64,000 nt of DNA from contig NZ_JACHMO010000001.1 of the NCBI RefSeq assembly GCF_014205015.1, forward strand, positions 3,100,001-3,164,000, given 5' to 3'. Within the stretch, counting starts at the first letter, position 1. Every line of letters starts with the position of its first letter. Source of the stretch: Saccharothrix ecbatanensis (GTDB taxonomy: Bacteria; Actinomycetota; Actinomycetes; Mycobacteriales; Pseudonocardiaceae). The notes below the pieces were generated by a model. The model was not told the DNA's origin and searched no databases. It was given only the letters and a program-made list of their open reading frames with translations. A program made the translations under genes and the position numbers. Below are positions 8,955 through 17,143 of the stretch, piece by piece.

Positions 8955-10799
8955 GTGGGATACGGCTTGGGTGTCGATCTCGGGACAACGTTCACCGCCG
9001 CGGCCGTGTGCGGGCACACCGGAACGCGGATGGTGCCGCTCGGCCCGGACATCGTGACGCCCTCGGTGGCGTTCGCGCGGCCGGACGGCACGCTGCTGAC
9101 GGGCGCCACCGCGGAGGCCGCCGGGGCCACCGATCCGACGAGGGTGTCCCGGGGGCACAAGCGCCGGCTCGGCGACCCCACCCCGCTGGTGATCGGCGGC
9201 ACCGCCTACTCCCCCGCCGCTCTGCTCGCCGCGCAGTTGCGCGACCTGGTGTCCGACCTCACCGCGATGGAGGGCACGCTGCCGGAAGCCGTCGTGCTGA
9301 CGTGCCCGGCGGTGTGGGGCCCGTACCGGCGCGAGCACTTCGACGAAGTGCCGCGCCTGGCGGGCATCTCCGGCGTCCGCATGGTCACCGAGCCCGAAGC
9401 CGCCGCGATGCACTACTCGGTCGAACGGCGGCTCGGCGACGGTGAGCTGGTGGCGGTCTACGACCTCGGCGGCGGCACGTTCGACGCCACGATCCTGCGC
9501 GCCCGTCCCGGTGGCATGGAGATCCTGGGCACGCCGGAGGGCATCGAACGGCTCGGCGGCATGGACTTCGACGAGGCGCTGCTGGCGCACGTCGACTCAC
9601 GGCTCGACGGCGCGATCGACGCGCTGGACCCGGCCGACCCGGAAGCCGCGACTGCGCTCGCCACGATCCGCGCGCTGTGCGTGCGCGCCAAGGAAGACCT
9701 GTCGGTCGAGCCCGACGTGACGCTCCGCCTGCCGCTCCCGGGCGGGCCGCGCGAGGTGAACGTCACGCGGGTGGAGTTCAACGACATGATCCGGCCGTCG
9801 GTGGCGCTCACGACGGAGGCGCTGCACCGCACGATCACCTCGGCGGGGCTGCGGCCGACCGACCTCGCGGGTGTGCTCATGGCCGGTGGCTCGTCGCGCA
9901 TCCCGCTGGTGCCGCAGATGGTTTCGGCCACGTTCGGCAAGCCGGTGCGGGTGAGCCTGCACCCCAAGTTCACGGTGGCGCTCGGCGCGGCGGCGCTCGC
10001 CCAGGCGGCGATCACCGTGCCGTCGCCCCAGACCGCCCCCGCCAACGTAACGCCCGACGCCGTCCCCTCGGCAACGTCCACCGGTCGCCGGCCGAAGTGG
10101 CTGCTGCCGGCGGTTGGCGCCGCCGCGGCCGTGGTGGTGGCCACGACGGCGGTTCTGACCGGCGGCTCCGACACCGGCGACGCGGGTGGCTCGACGTCGA
10201 GCGCGCCCCCGCAGTCCTCGCTGTCGAGGTCCGCGGCAGTCGCCTTGCCGGACCTCGAAGTGTTCACCGGTCGCGATGTCGGCCCGTACACCGGCCTGCT
10301 CGGCGCCGCCGAGGACGGCTGGGCCAGTACCGCGCTCGGCGCGGGCCGGGCGGCGTCCAACGGCTCGATCTCGGCGGCCCCGGACGGCGCGAAGGCGATC
10401 CGGGTCTCGTGGAGCGGCGTCGGGCCGGCCCAGTTCTACGTGCAGCGCAACGCGGGTAGCAGCGACCTGCGCCCGTACGTGGCCGACAGCGCGCTGGTGG
10501 TGGACGTTGTGGTCCACCGCCCGCCGACCGCACGCACCGCCTTGGCCGTGCACTGCGTGTTCCCGTGCGCGGCCGAACTCGACGCCAGTTCGGTGTTCCG
10601 GGCGATCAAGCCCGGCCAGAAGCGGACGCTCAAGATCCCGGTCCGGTGCTTCACCGACGCCGGGCTGAACGCCGCCAAGGTCAACACCCCGTTCCTCGTC
10701 GTGACCGCGGGCACGTTCGAGGCGTCGTTCGGCGACGTGCGGTGGAAGGCGGGGGCCGCCGACGACGCCGACGCGACGCCGTGCGACGACCTCCGCTGA
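8955..10799 (+). CDS. Hsp70-like ATPase with membrane anchor and extracellular C-terminal domain
   Basis: About 614 residues. The actin/Hsp70 ATPase fold is at ~1-360: phosphate-1 loop LGVDLGTTFTAAA at the N-terminus, phosphate-2 VAVYDLGGGTFDATIL near 170, and adenosine motif GVLMAGGSSRIPLV near 315. The canonical Hsp70 substrate-binding domain is absent. Instead there is a Pro/Thr linker, a membrane helix at ~377-400 and an extracytoplasmic beta-rich domain (~440-614). Such Hsp70 family proteins occur in several copies in Pseudonocardiales, function unknown. GTG at 8955 was preferred because AGGGGAG lies at good distance; GTG at 8946 is the alternative. Monocistronic, convergent with the phosphonate operon. 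Confidence 0.8.
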   Translation: MGYGLGVDLGTTFTAAAVCGHTGTRMVPLGPDIVTPSVAFARPDGTLLTGATAEAAGATDPTRVSRGHKRRLGDPTPLVIGGTAYSPAALLAAQLRDLVSDLTAMEGTLPEAVVLTCPAVWGPYRREHFDEVPRLAGISGVRMVTEPEAAAMHYSVERRLGDGELVAVYDLGGGTFDATILRARPGGMEILGTPEGIERLGGMDFDEALLAHVDSRLDGAIDALDPADPEAATALATIRALCVRAKEDLSVEPDVTLRLPLPGGPREVNVTRVEFNDMIRPSVALTTEALHRTITSAGLRPTDLAGVLMAGGSSRIPLVPQMVSATFGKPVRVSLHPKFTVALGAAALAQAAITVPSPQTAPANVTPDAVPSATSTGRRPKWLLPAVGAAAAVVVATTAVLTGGSDTGDAGGSTSSAPPQSSLSRSAAVALPDLEVFTGRDVGPYTGLLGAAEDGWASTALGAGRAASNGSISAAPDGAKAIRVSWSGVGPAQFYVQRNAGSSDLRPYVADSALVVDVVVHRPPTARTALAVHCVFPCAAELDASSVFRAIKPGQKRTLKIPVRCFTDAGLNAAKVNTPFLVVTAGTFEASFGDVRWKAGAADDADATPCDDLR

Positions 10800-10818
10800 T
10801 CAACAGTCGGACGTGAGG

Positions 10819-11613
10819 TCACGCGCGGGCGGTGAGGACCATCCAGGTCAGTTCTTCGTTGCTGCTCAGGGAGATCTTCGTGTCCCACCGCCGCAGCAGG
10901 CCGTCGTACTCCTCACTCGTGAACCGGGTCAGGAAGCCGTCCCGCTCCTCGATCATGCGGGTGCGCTCCTCGATCTCCGAGGCGGTGAGGTCACCGGTGC
11001 GGTTCTCCGTCACGACGTCGGTGAACCCCGCCGACTCCAGCACGGCTGCGTAGTCGTCCTGCGTGATCAGGTGGAACCCGCTGTCCCGGTGCATCTCCTC
11101 GAACGCCGGCGAGCACTCCCCCGCGCCACGGCAGTAGTCGGTGATCATCACGCGTCCGCCGGGCCGCAGCGCCCCGCGCAGCCGCGACCACGCGAGCCGC
11201 TTGTCCGGCGGGGACAGGTACATGAAGCAGTCCCTGGTCCACACGAGATCGACGGACGACTCGTCGAGGTCGATCGTGCGCACGTCACCGGTCTGGAACT
11301 CGACGCCGGTCAGCCCCTGCTCCGCGGCGCGTTCGACGCAGAGCCGGGTCATGTCCGGCGACGCGTCGATGCCCCGCACGCGCGCACCGTGCCGGGTGGA
11401 CAGGCGGAAGGCGTCGCCACCCAGGCCGCTGCCGATCTCCAACACGTCCATCCCCGGCCACACCGGCTGCCGGGCCACGAGCGCCTCGAAGAGCGCGAGG
11501 CTCGACGGACCCTGGTAGCCGTCGCCGTAGATCCACTCCGACCGAAGCGCGCTGCGCTGGGAGAAGCGCACGGACAACGGTCCGACCGGCGGAATCGCAC
11601 CGTCGGAGGTCAT
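10819..11613 (-). CDS. Phosphoethanolamine N-methyltransferase-like SAM enzyme
   Basis: 264 residues, the length of single-domain phosphoethanolamine methyltransferases (PMT). Matching PMT blocks appear in order: WIYGDGYQGPSS (~27-38), SAM-binding VLEIGSGLGG (57-66) with GIDAS (81-85), WTRDCFMYLS (~125-134), MITDYC (156-161) and the LITQDDYA segment (~182). PMTs add methyl groups to the amine of phosphoethanolamine; 2-aminoethylphosphonate, the product of the pathway encoded upstream, is its C-P analogue, so N-methylation of that amine is the likely job (inference). Where the Plasmodium enzyme has its catalytic His (ILHL) this protein has Tyr132, and the partner Tyr is not evident, so substrate or mechanism may differ. 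The start at 11613 is favoured by AGGAAGGG upstream. Last gene of the operon. Confidence 0.8.
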   Translation of the reverse strand: MTSDGAIPPVGPLSVRFSQRSALRSEWIYGDGYQGPSSLALFEALVARQPVWPGMDVLEIGSGLGGDAFRLSTRHGARVRGIDASPDMTRLCVERAAEQGLTGVEFQTGDVRTIDLDESSVDLVWTRDCFMYLSPPDKRLAWSRLRGALRPGGRVMITDYCRGAGECSPAFEEMHRDSGFHLITQDDYAAVLESAGFTDVVTENRTGDLTASEIEERTRMIEERDGFLTRFTSEEYDGLLRRWDTKISLSSNEELTWMVLTARA

Positions 11614-11650
11614 GGCGGCCCACCCTTCCTGCTCGACGCCCGGCTGCCTG

Positions 11651-12619
11651 TCACGCACTGCTGAAACTGCCGATGAGCTTGACCGCACCGGGCAGCTCGT
11701 ACTCGATGTTGTCGGCGGCGACCAGGAGCGGGTCCCAGCCCGCCGGGTCGATGCCCAGGGCGGTCAGCCCGTCGACGAACGCGAACCAGTCGAGCGTCGC
11801 ACCGGGCTTCGTGGCCGTGACGACCATGTCCACCAGCTGCCGGGCGTGCTCGACCGCGTCACGCGCCGCGCCCGCGGCCTCGATGTCGCTCAGCAGGCGG
11901 TTCAGCGCCCGCTCGGAGTTCAGATCGTGCCCGCCACAGGCCGCGTACACGTTGTCGATCTCCGGCCGGCAGTCGTCCGCGCCGTCCCGGACGGTCCGGG
12001 CGAGCCGTTCGTGCAGCTCGGACAGCACCGGCTCGGTGAACAGGATCGCCAGCTCGCGCAGGATGTCCAGCGGCTCGTCCGCGCAGTGCACGCAGCCGAA
12101 GATGCGGTTGAGCGCGCCGAGCCTGGACCGCAGGCTCTCCGGACCGCGCTTGGCCGGGTCGGACGACCCCTTGATCCCCGCCAGCCGGCTGCTGCCGGGC
12201 CGGGTCGTGGACGCACGGCGGTCCTTCAGCACCAGCATCAGCGACTGGCCGTGGCAGTACACGCCCTCGCCGATCGCCTTGCTGTCCGGACCGATCGCGG
12301 TGAACTGGAACCGCCACAGCACCCGCGACATGGGCACGGTCAGCTGGAACGGCACGGCGAACAACGGCTCGAAGTCGTGCGAGTCGAGGAACGACAGGAT
12401 CTCGTCCACCTGGCGGCGGGCGATCCCGTCGGGCTGGACCACCATCACGGCGACCTGGGCGAGCACCTCCGGCATCGCCGCACCGTGCGCCCGCGTGGCC
12501 GCCGCGAGGCCGGTCGCCAAGTAGTCGCCTTCCTCCTCCTGGTAGTACGCGAGCTTGCCGGGAACCACCGTCAGGCCGGCGTGGTTCGAGGCCGTCTTCG
12601 TCTCCACTTCATCGGGCAT
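11651..12619 (-). CDS. Nucleoside-diphosphate-kinase-like protein with altered active site
   Basis: 322 residues, twice the size of ordinary NDK. The NDK fold is recognisable: MVVQPDGIARRQVDEIL (~59-75) matches the KPDG strand/helix, SSDPAKRGPESLRSRLG (~152-168) matches the DPAxAxPGTIR loop, and FGCVHCADEPLDILRELAILF region (~174-194) matches NVIHGSDxxExAxREI. The phospho-accepting His is kept (His178), but KPDG Lys is Gln62 and Asn of NxxH is Gly175. A 128-residue helical C-terminal extension is unrelated to NDK. It lies in the phosphonate operon, not in a housekeeping setting. It may move phosphate onto a phosphonyl-phosphate or nucleotide intermediate, or be a non-catalytic derivative; neither is proven. 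Confidence 0.72.
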   Translation of the reverse strand: MPDEVETKTASNHAGLTVVPGKLAYYQEEEGDYLATGLAAATRAHGAAMPEVLAQVAVMVVQPDGIARRQVDEILSFLDSHDFEPLFAVPFQLTVPMSRVLWRFQFTAIGPDSKAIGEGVYCHGQSLMLVLKDRRASTTRPGSSRLAGIKGSSDPAKRGPESLRSRLGALNRIFGCVHCADEPLDILRELAILFTEPVLSELHERLARTVRDGADDCRPEIDNVYAACGGHDLNSERALNRLLSDIEAAGAARDAVEHARQLVDMVVTATKPGATLDWFAFVDGLTALGIDPAGWDPLLVAADNIEYELPGAVKLIGSFSSA

Positions 12620-12623
12620 GTGG

Positions 12624-13778
12624 TCAACTCCGTTCGCCAGGGCTCGACGGCCCGGTCCTGACTTGCCTGGTGTGGGTCGCGGACAGCACGTCCGCCAGTT
12701 CGGATACGAAGCGCTCCAACGTCTCCAGGGACAAGTGGCCCATGTTGGAAACCCGGAAGAACTCCGACGACAGCGCGCCCTGCGCGGCGTAGACGACGAA
12801 TCCCCGTTCCTTCAGCGCGTCGTGCAGCCGTTGGTACGACACCCCCTCGGGCAGTCGCGCCGTCGTCACGGAGTTGGATCGGTGGGGCGGGGCGATGGGC
12901 AGCTCCAGTCCCAGCCGGTCCAGCCCCGCGCGCAGCACCGCGGCTCTGGCTCGGTAGTCCGCGACACGCGCCGGGTAGCCGCCCTGCTCGCGGAACTCGC
13001 GGATCGCCTCGTCTAGCGCGTAATAGGCCGGGATGGCCGGGGTGTGCAGCACGTCCCCGACGCGTTGCGCGGCCAGGTGACCGCTCATGTCCAGGTACAC
13101 GCCGCGCGCCGGCACGTCCCGCAGTCGGGCCAACCCCTTGTCGCGGCTGACCAGGCTGAACGACGCGCCGGGCAGCCCGTGCAGACCCTTGTTCGCCGTG
13201 CCGCACACGAAATCGGCGCGGATCTCCGGCAGGTCGGGTTCCTCGTGCCCGGTCGCGCTGATCGCGTCGACCACTAAGACCGCGTCCGTGGCGGCGACGA
13301 TCCCGCCGATCTCTCGGACGGGGTTGACCAGGCCGCTGCTCGTCTCGTGCATCACGGCGGCCACCGCGTCGACGTCCGGGTGCGCGGCCAGCGCGTCCGC
13401 GACGCGCGCGGGGTCGATCGGTTGACGCCAGTCCGCCTCGACCACGTGGACCGGCAGGCCGTGCAGCTCGCACATCCGACGGATGCGCGCCCCGTAGACG
13501 CCGTTGTCGAGCACGAGCACGGAGCGACCGGGGCGCACCGCCGACAGCAGGCTCATCTCCACCGCCGCCGTGCCCGATCCGGAGATCACCACGGCCTCGT
13601 GGCTGTCCGCCAGGTGCAGCGTCTCGACCAGTCCCGCGCGGATGACGCCGAGCAGGTCCCCGAACTCGGACTCGCGATGGCACAGGTCTCCCCTGGTCAG
13701 CGCGCCGCGGACCCGTTCGGAAGTGTTGGCCGGTCCCGGGTTGAGCAGCACCAGGGCCGGCCGGGCGTGATCGATCAC
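12624..13778 (-). CDS. phnW: 2-aminoethylphosphonate transaminase (PhnW-like)
   Basis: 384 residues, class-V PLP aminotransferase fold. It should interconvert phosphonoacetaldehyde and 2-aminoethylphosphonate (AEP) with an amino acid donor. Visible features: LLNPGPANTSERVR (~11-24) at the N-terminus, the SGSGTAAVE cofactor loop (~67-75), Asp171 in VVDAISATG, and the Schiff-base Lys197 in GTANKGLHG, as in PhnW. In this operon with PEP mutase and phosphonopyruvate decarboxylase it should run in the biosynthetic direction. GTG start overlaps the stop of the kinase-like gene (GTGA). An alanine-glyoxylate-type aminotransferase is the alternative but fits the context less well. Confidence 0.88.
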   Translation of the reverse strand: MIDHARPALVLLNPGPANTSERVRGALTRGDLCHRESEFGDLLGVIRAGLVETLHLADSHEAVVISGSGTAAVEMSLLSAVRPGRSVLVLDNGVYGARIRRMCELHGLPVHVVEADWRQPIDPARVADALAAHPDVDAVAAVMHETSSGLVNPVREIGGIVAATDAVLVVDAISATGHEEPDLPEIRADFVCGTANKGLHGLPGASFSLVSRDKGLARLRDVPARGVYLDMSGHLAAQRVGDVLHTPAIPAYYALDEAIREFREQGGYPARVADYRARAAVLRAGLDRLGLELPIAPPHRSNSVTTARLPEGVSYQRLHDALKERGFVVYAAQGALSSEFFRVSNMGHLSLETLERFVSELADVLSATHTRQVRTGPSSPGERS

Positions 13779-14659
13779 AGGCCCTCCTCAGCGAGGTCGA
13801 GGCGGATGTTCGCGCACCGCTGGACGTGCGGGTGCGCCAAGGCGATCCGCACCGCCTCGGTCGCCGTCTCCTCCTGCGGACGTCCGTCGACCTGCAGCAC
13901 CGTCCAGCCCCACTCCGTCGCGGCGGACCGCAAGTCGGCCGCGACCGAGCGCTGCAACTCCACAAAGGACTCGACGCCCGACCGGCCGGCCAGCCACAGG
14001 TCCTCCGCCGGGCCCATCCGCCCGCTCTGCGACAGGCGCCAGCCGTACGACCGCTCGGGGTCCGCGTCGAGCAGGAAACCCAGGTCCGGTTGCAGGAACG
14101 GATCGGAGTACGCCATCCGCACCAGCGCCGCCGTCCGGTCCAGCACGGCGTCCGTCACCGTGTCGTCCACCAACCGGCGCGCGATGCCCAGGACCTTCGC
14201 CGCGCCTTTGAAGCCGAAGCCGTCCGACAGGGCGACCGCGCCCCGGGCCAGCACCGGCTCCACCGCCTCCGCCCGGACCAACTGGTCGATCGTGTACTCG
14301 GTCCACAACGACGCCAGCGGACCACTCCGGCGCACGCCGGTCACGTGCTCCGGCAGCTGGTCGACGATCTCGTCCGACGACATGCGCGTGAACTGCACCG
14401 GCACCGCGGCGTCGACCGGTCGTCCGTCCGCGTGACCGCCGCCGAACAGCAACCGCCACGACTCCAGCCACAGCCGTTCCAGGCTCGGACCGGGGAACGC
14501 CGCTCCCGCCGCCCTGACCGCCGGCTTGCGGCCCACCTCGACGCACTCGATCCCCACGCCCTCGAACGCGCGGCGCAGGTGCCCGGCGAGCGAGGTCTTC
14601 CCGGCGCCGTCGATGCCCATCAGGGCCACGGACACGCCACGCGGCTGCTGCACACCCAT
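13775..14659 (-). CDS. Thymidylate-kinase-like P-loop kinase with diverged substrate site
   Basis: 294 residues, longer than bacterial dTMP kinase (~210). Walker A is LMGIDGAGKTS (~13-23), the dTMP-kinase form GxDGAGKT. LGFLLDADPE (~203) matches the strand before the LID, and Arg-rich LID-like residues follow. The DR(Y/H) motif that holds the dTMP phosphate is not found; its place reads SDGFGFKGAAK (~145-155). So the phosphoryl donor site looks intact while the acceptor site is different. Adjacent to AEP transaminase and the NDK-like gene. I infer a phosphonate or nucleoside-like acceptor, in analogy to monophosphate kinases; a self-protection kinase is another option. Confidence 0.72.
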   Translation of the reverse strand: MGVQQPRGVSVALMGIDGAGKTSLAGHLRRAFEGVGIECVEVGRKPAVRAAGAAFPGPSLERLWLESWRLLFGGGHADGRPVDAAVPVQFTRMSSDEIVDQLPEHVTGVRRSGPLASLWTEYTIDQLVRAEAVEPVLARGAVALSDGFGFKGAAKVLGIARRLVDDTVTDAVLDRTAALVRMAYSDPFLQPDLGFLLDADPERSYGWRLSQSGRMGPAEDLWLAGRSGVESFVELQRSVAADLRSAATEWGWTVLQVDGRPQEETATEAVRIALAHPHVQRCANIRLDLAEEGL

Positions 14660-14700
14660 TCCTCTCCCCCACTCGCCGTTCCGGTCACCCGAGAAAGGCG

Positions 14701-15897
14701 TCAGATGTCCACGGCCTCGGTCGCGGCGATCTCACGGAGGAAGGACAGCTTGGAGAAGTAGCCGCGCTCGGCCCGCACGCCCCAGTCGGCCAGCAATGCC
14801 TCGACCTGCTCGCTCAGCCGGAGCAGTTCCGGCTCCACGGTCGCCGCGGTCACGCCGTGGCAGTCCCGCGTCCGGTGGTACTCGATCTCCAGTTGGCGCA
14901 GCACCCGACCGCCCGCCTGGACCTCGTCGGTCTCCAGGCCGAAGAAGTGCCCGGTCGACGCCGACTCGACGTTCACGTCGAACCGGCTGCGCCGCAGGTG
15001 CGGCAACGGGCGGATCTCCGCGCCGGGGATCGTGGCCAGGACGTGGTCGGCGAACTCCTCGGGCCGCAGGACCACGCCGGGGACACAGCGCTCGATGCGC
15101 CGCAGGCTGTCCTCGGCGAAGTACTTGTACTTGACCTCGTAGGTGCCGTCGTGGGTCTGCATGAAGGCGACGTAACCCACCCGGTCCGCCGGGGCGGTGA
15201 CCTCGAACGTCGTCTGCTCGTAGGTCCACCGCTGCATCTCGTTGCCGAGGTCGGGGATGAAGCCGGACAGGCCGCGGCGCTGCACCGCCACCGCGAGGCG
15301 GTGCGCAATCTCCCACGGCGCGGTGTCGTCGAGCAGGGTGAACTTGAGCTCGATCTCGATGTCCGCGTCGAACCGGGTCATCTGCCCGCCCTCGTCGCAG
15401 AACTTGTCCAGCAGCACCGGTTCCCGCTCGCAGGCCTCCCGCACCGTCCACGCGACGTCCCGGCCGGCCGGGACGTCACCGGACCAGATCCGGGTGAACA
15501 GCATGCCCGATTCGCGGATGCGCGAGCACACGTAGACCGTGCGCGCACCGGCCGCGGGTCCTTCGGCCACCAGGAAGCTCGGGACGAGACGACCGCCCGC
15601 CATTCCCGGCGCGGCGGCGTCCAGGTTCAGCAGATCGCCCCTCCTCCGGTCGAACGGCAACGACGTCGACACGGCCGTCGGTCCGGTGAAGGTCTCCGCC
15701 GCGCACGGCTGCCCGTGCTCGTCCCACCTCAGCGACCCGTCGGACACGACCTCCTCGTAGGGGAGCCACTCCGTGGTGCCCGCGGGATCGGTGTTCGCCG
15801 GCAGCCGGACGGCGGCCATGGCGCGCGACGACGGGTGCTCCAGGTTGCGGAAGCTCGTGCCGATCTCGGCGAACACAAGCCAGCGTGTGGTGCTCAC
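14701..15897 (-). CDS. CYTH-domain (triphosphate tunnel metalloenzyme-like) protein
   Basis: 398 residues. The C-terminal ~230 residues look like a CYTH fold: ExExK signature in IEIELKF (~157-163), Lys/Tyr strand YEVKYKYF (~224), RRSRFDVNVES (~284), LEIEYHRTRD (~318) and the GYFSKLSF end. CYTH proteins bind tri- or polyphosphate in an eight-stranded tunnel and act as triphosphatases or adenylyl cyclases. The N-terminal ~145 residues are unrecognised. Start: GTG with a strong AGGAGGAG Shine-Dalgarno 6 nt upstream. In a phosphonate operon next to two nucleotide-kinase-like proteins it may cleave, sense or cyclise a triphosphate-like intermediate. The fold call rests on motif spacing, not on alignment. 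Confidence 0.68.
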   Translation of the reverse strand: MSTTRWLVFAEIGTSFRNLEHPSSRAMAAVRLPANTDPAGTTEWLPYEEVVSDGSLRWDEHGQPCAAETFTGPTAVSTSLPFDRRRGDLLNLDAAAPGMAGGRLVPSFLVAEGPAAGARTVYVCSRIRESGMLFTRIWSGDVPAGRDVAWTVREACEREPVLLDKFCDEGGQMTRFDADIEIELKFTLLDDTAPWEIAHRLAVAVQRRGLSGFIPDLGNEMQRWTYEQTTFEVTAPADRVGYVAFMQTHDGTYEVKYKYFAEDSLRRIERCVPGVVLRPEEFADHVLATIPGAEIRPLPHLRRSRFDVNVESASTGHFFGLETDEVQAGGRVLRQLEIEYHRTRDCHGVTAATVEPELLRLSEQVEALLADWGVRAERGYFSKLSFLREIAATEAVDI

Positions 15898-15943
15898 GAC
15901 TTCTCCTCCTGTGGGACGGCTGCGGTGCGCGTGCCCTGCGGTG

Positions 15944-17143
15944 TCATGGGGACGGCATGGCCGGGTCCAGTCCGGCCGTCCGCCCGCTCCGGAGCGTGTA
16001 GAAGCCCCACACGGCCATCGAGACGGCGGCCAGGCCCAGGGCCGGCACCCAGAACCAGGAGCCGCTCAGCCGGCTGGACCACGCGTAGACGAAGCCCGAC
16101 AGCGGGATGGCCCCGGTGATGAACATGCGGATCACGGCGTTCACCCGGCCGGCGAGTTCCACCGGGATCGTGTTCTGCCGGTACGTGATCGACGCGACGT
16201 TGCTGGCCCCGAGCGCGAACGAGATCGCGGTGTACCCGACGATCTTGGCCACGGTGAACGGCAGGGCGATGACGCACAGCGCCCCGAAGGACGCGAGCTG
16301 GAAGGCCAGGATCCGCTTCTCGACCGTGGCCGACGGCCACAGGTGCGGTCCGAGCCTGCTGCCCGCGGCGCCCACCAGCAGCCCCGCGGCGAGCACCACG
16401 GAGATGACCAGCGCGTCGACGCCGCCGTCACCGAACACGGTCACGAGCACCGTCTCCAGTTCGCCGACGGCGAGGTTCGCGAGCGCCATCGTGACCACCA
16501 GCCAGAGGATCGCCGGCCGGACCAGCCACCGGAACCCGACGGCGAGGTCCTGCCTGATCCTGGTGCGCGGGCCTTGCGTCGGGATCGACGGCAACCGGAC
16601 GGCCATCAGCCCCGCCACGGCGTAGAGCGCGGTGATGCACCAGGACGCGGTCGTCGCGCCCAGCGTCGAGAACACCAGCCCGCCCAGCAGCAGGCCGACC
16701 ACCTTGGCCAGTTCGATCGCCGAGGCCAGCCTGGCCACCGCGGTCTCCCGCCGCTCGCTGTCCACGAGCTTCGGGATCAGCACGAACTGGCCGGTGATGG
16801 TGACCACCACACCGCCGAACCCGGACAGCAGCAACAGCACCGCGACCGCGAGCGGGTTCGACAGCATCACCGCGAGCAGCGCCAAGCACAGCGCCTGCTG
16901 GAGCTGGGCGAGGACGAACACGGTCCGCTTGTCGAACCGGTCGATCAGCGAGCCGAGCAGCGGTGAGGCCACGTAAGGCGCGCTGCGCAGCGCGAACGCG
17001 ACCAAGGTCATCGCCACGGACCCGGTGTGGGCCAGGATCACCAGCGGGATCACGATGCCCAGTTGCCAGTCCGCGACCTTCGACACCACCGACGTGGCGA
17101 TCACGACCCGCAGCGGGTCGCGCCCGTTGTCACTGCCTCCCAT
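15944..17143 (-). CDS. MFS exporter of the phosphonate operon
   Basis: About 399 residues, 12 predicted membrane segments, with the GSLIDRFDKRTVF loop between TM2 and TM3 that marks MFS drug-type exporters (MFS_3/enterobactin-exporter-like group). It has the same family look as the MFS at 33.9 kb. The start at 17143 was chosen for GGGAG ten nt upstream, which gives a 14-bp overlap with the haem-protein gene; an in-frame GTG at 17185 is possible. Likely exports the product or an intermediate, or gives self-protection. Confidence 0.82.
   Translation of the reverse strand: MGGSDNGRDPLRVVIATSVVSKVADWQLGIVIPLVILAHTGSVAMTLVAFALRSAPYVASPLLGSLIDRFDKRTVFVLAQLQQALCLALLAVMLSNPLAVAVLLLLSGFGGVVVTITGQFVLIPKLVDSERRETAVARLASAIELAKVVGLLLGGLVFSTLGATTASWCITALYAVAGLMAVRLPSIPTQGPRTRIRQDLAVGFRWLVRPAILWLVVTMALANLAVGELETVLVTVFGDGGVDALVISVVLAAGLLVGAAGSRLGPHLWPSATVEKRILAFQLASFGALCVIALPFTVAKIVGYTAISFALGASNVASITYRQNTIPVELAGRVNAVIRMFITGAIPLSGFVYAWSSRLSGSWFWVPALGLAAVSMAVWGFYTLRSGRTAGLDPAMPSP

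Noticed and set aside
11651..12619. Housekeeping nucleoside diphosphate kinase
   Set aside because: Twice the normal length, KPDG changed to QPDG, and located inside a secondary-metabolite operon.
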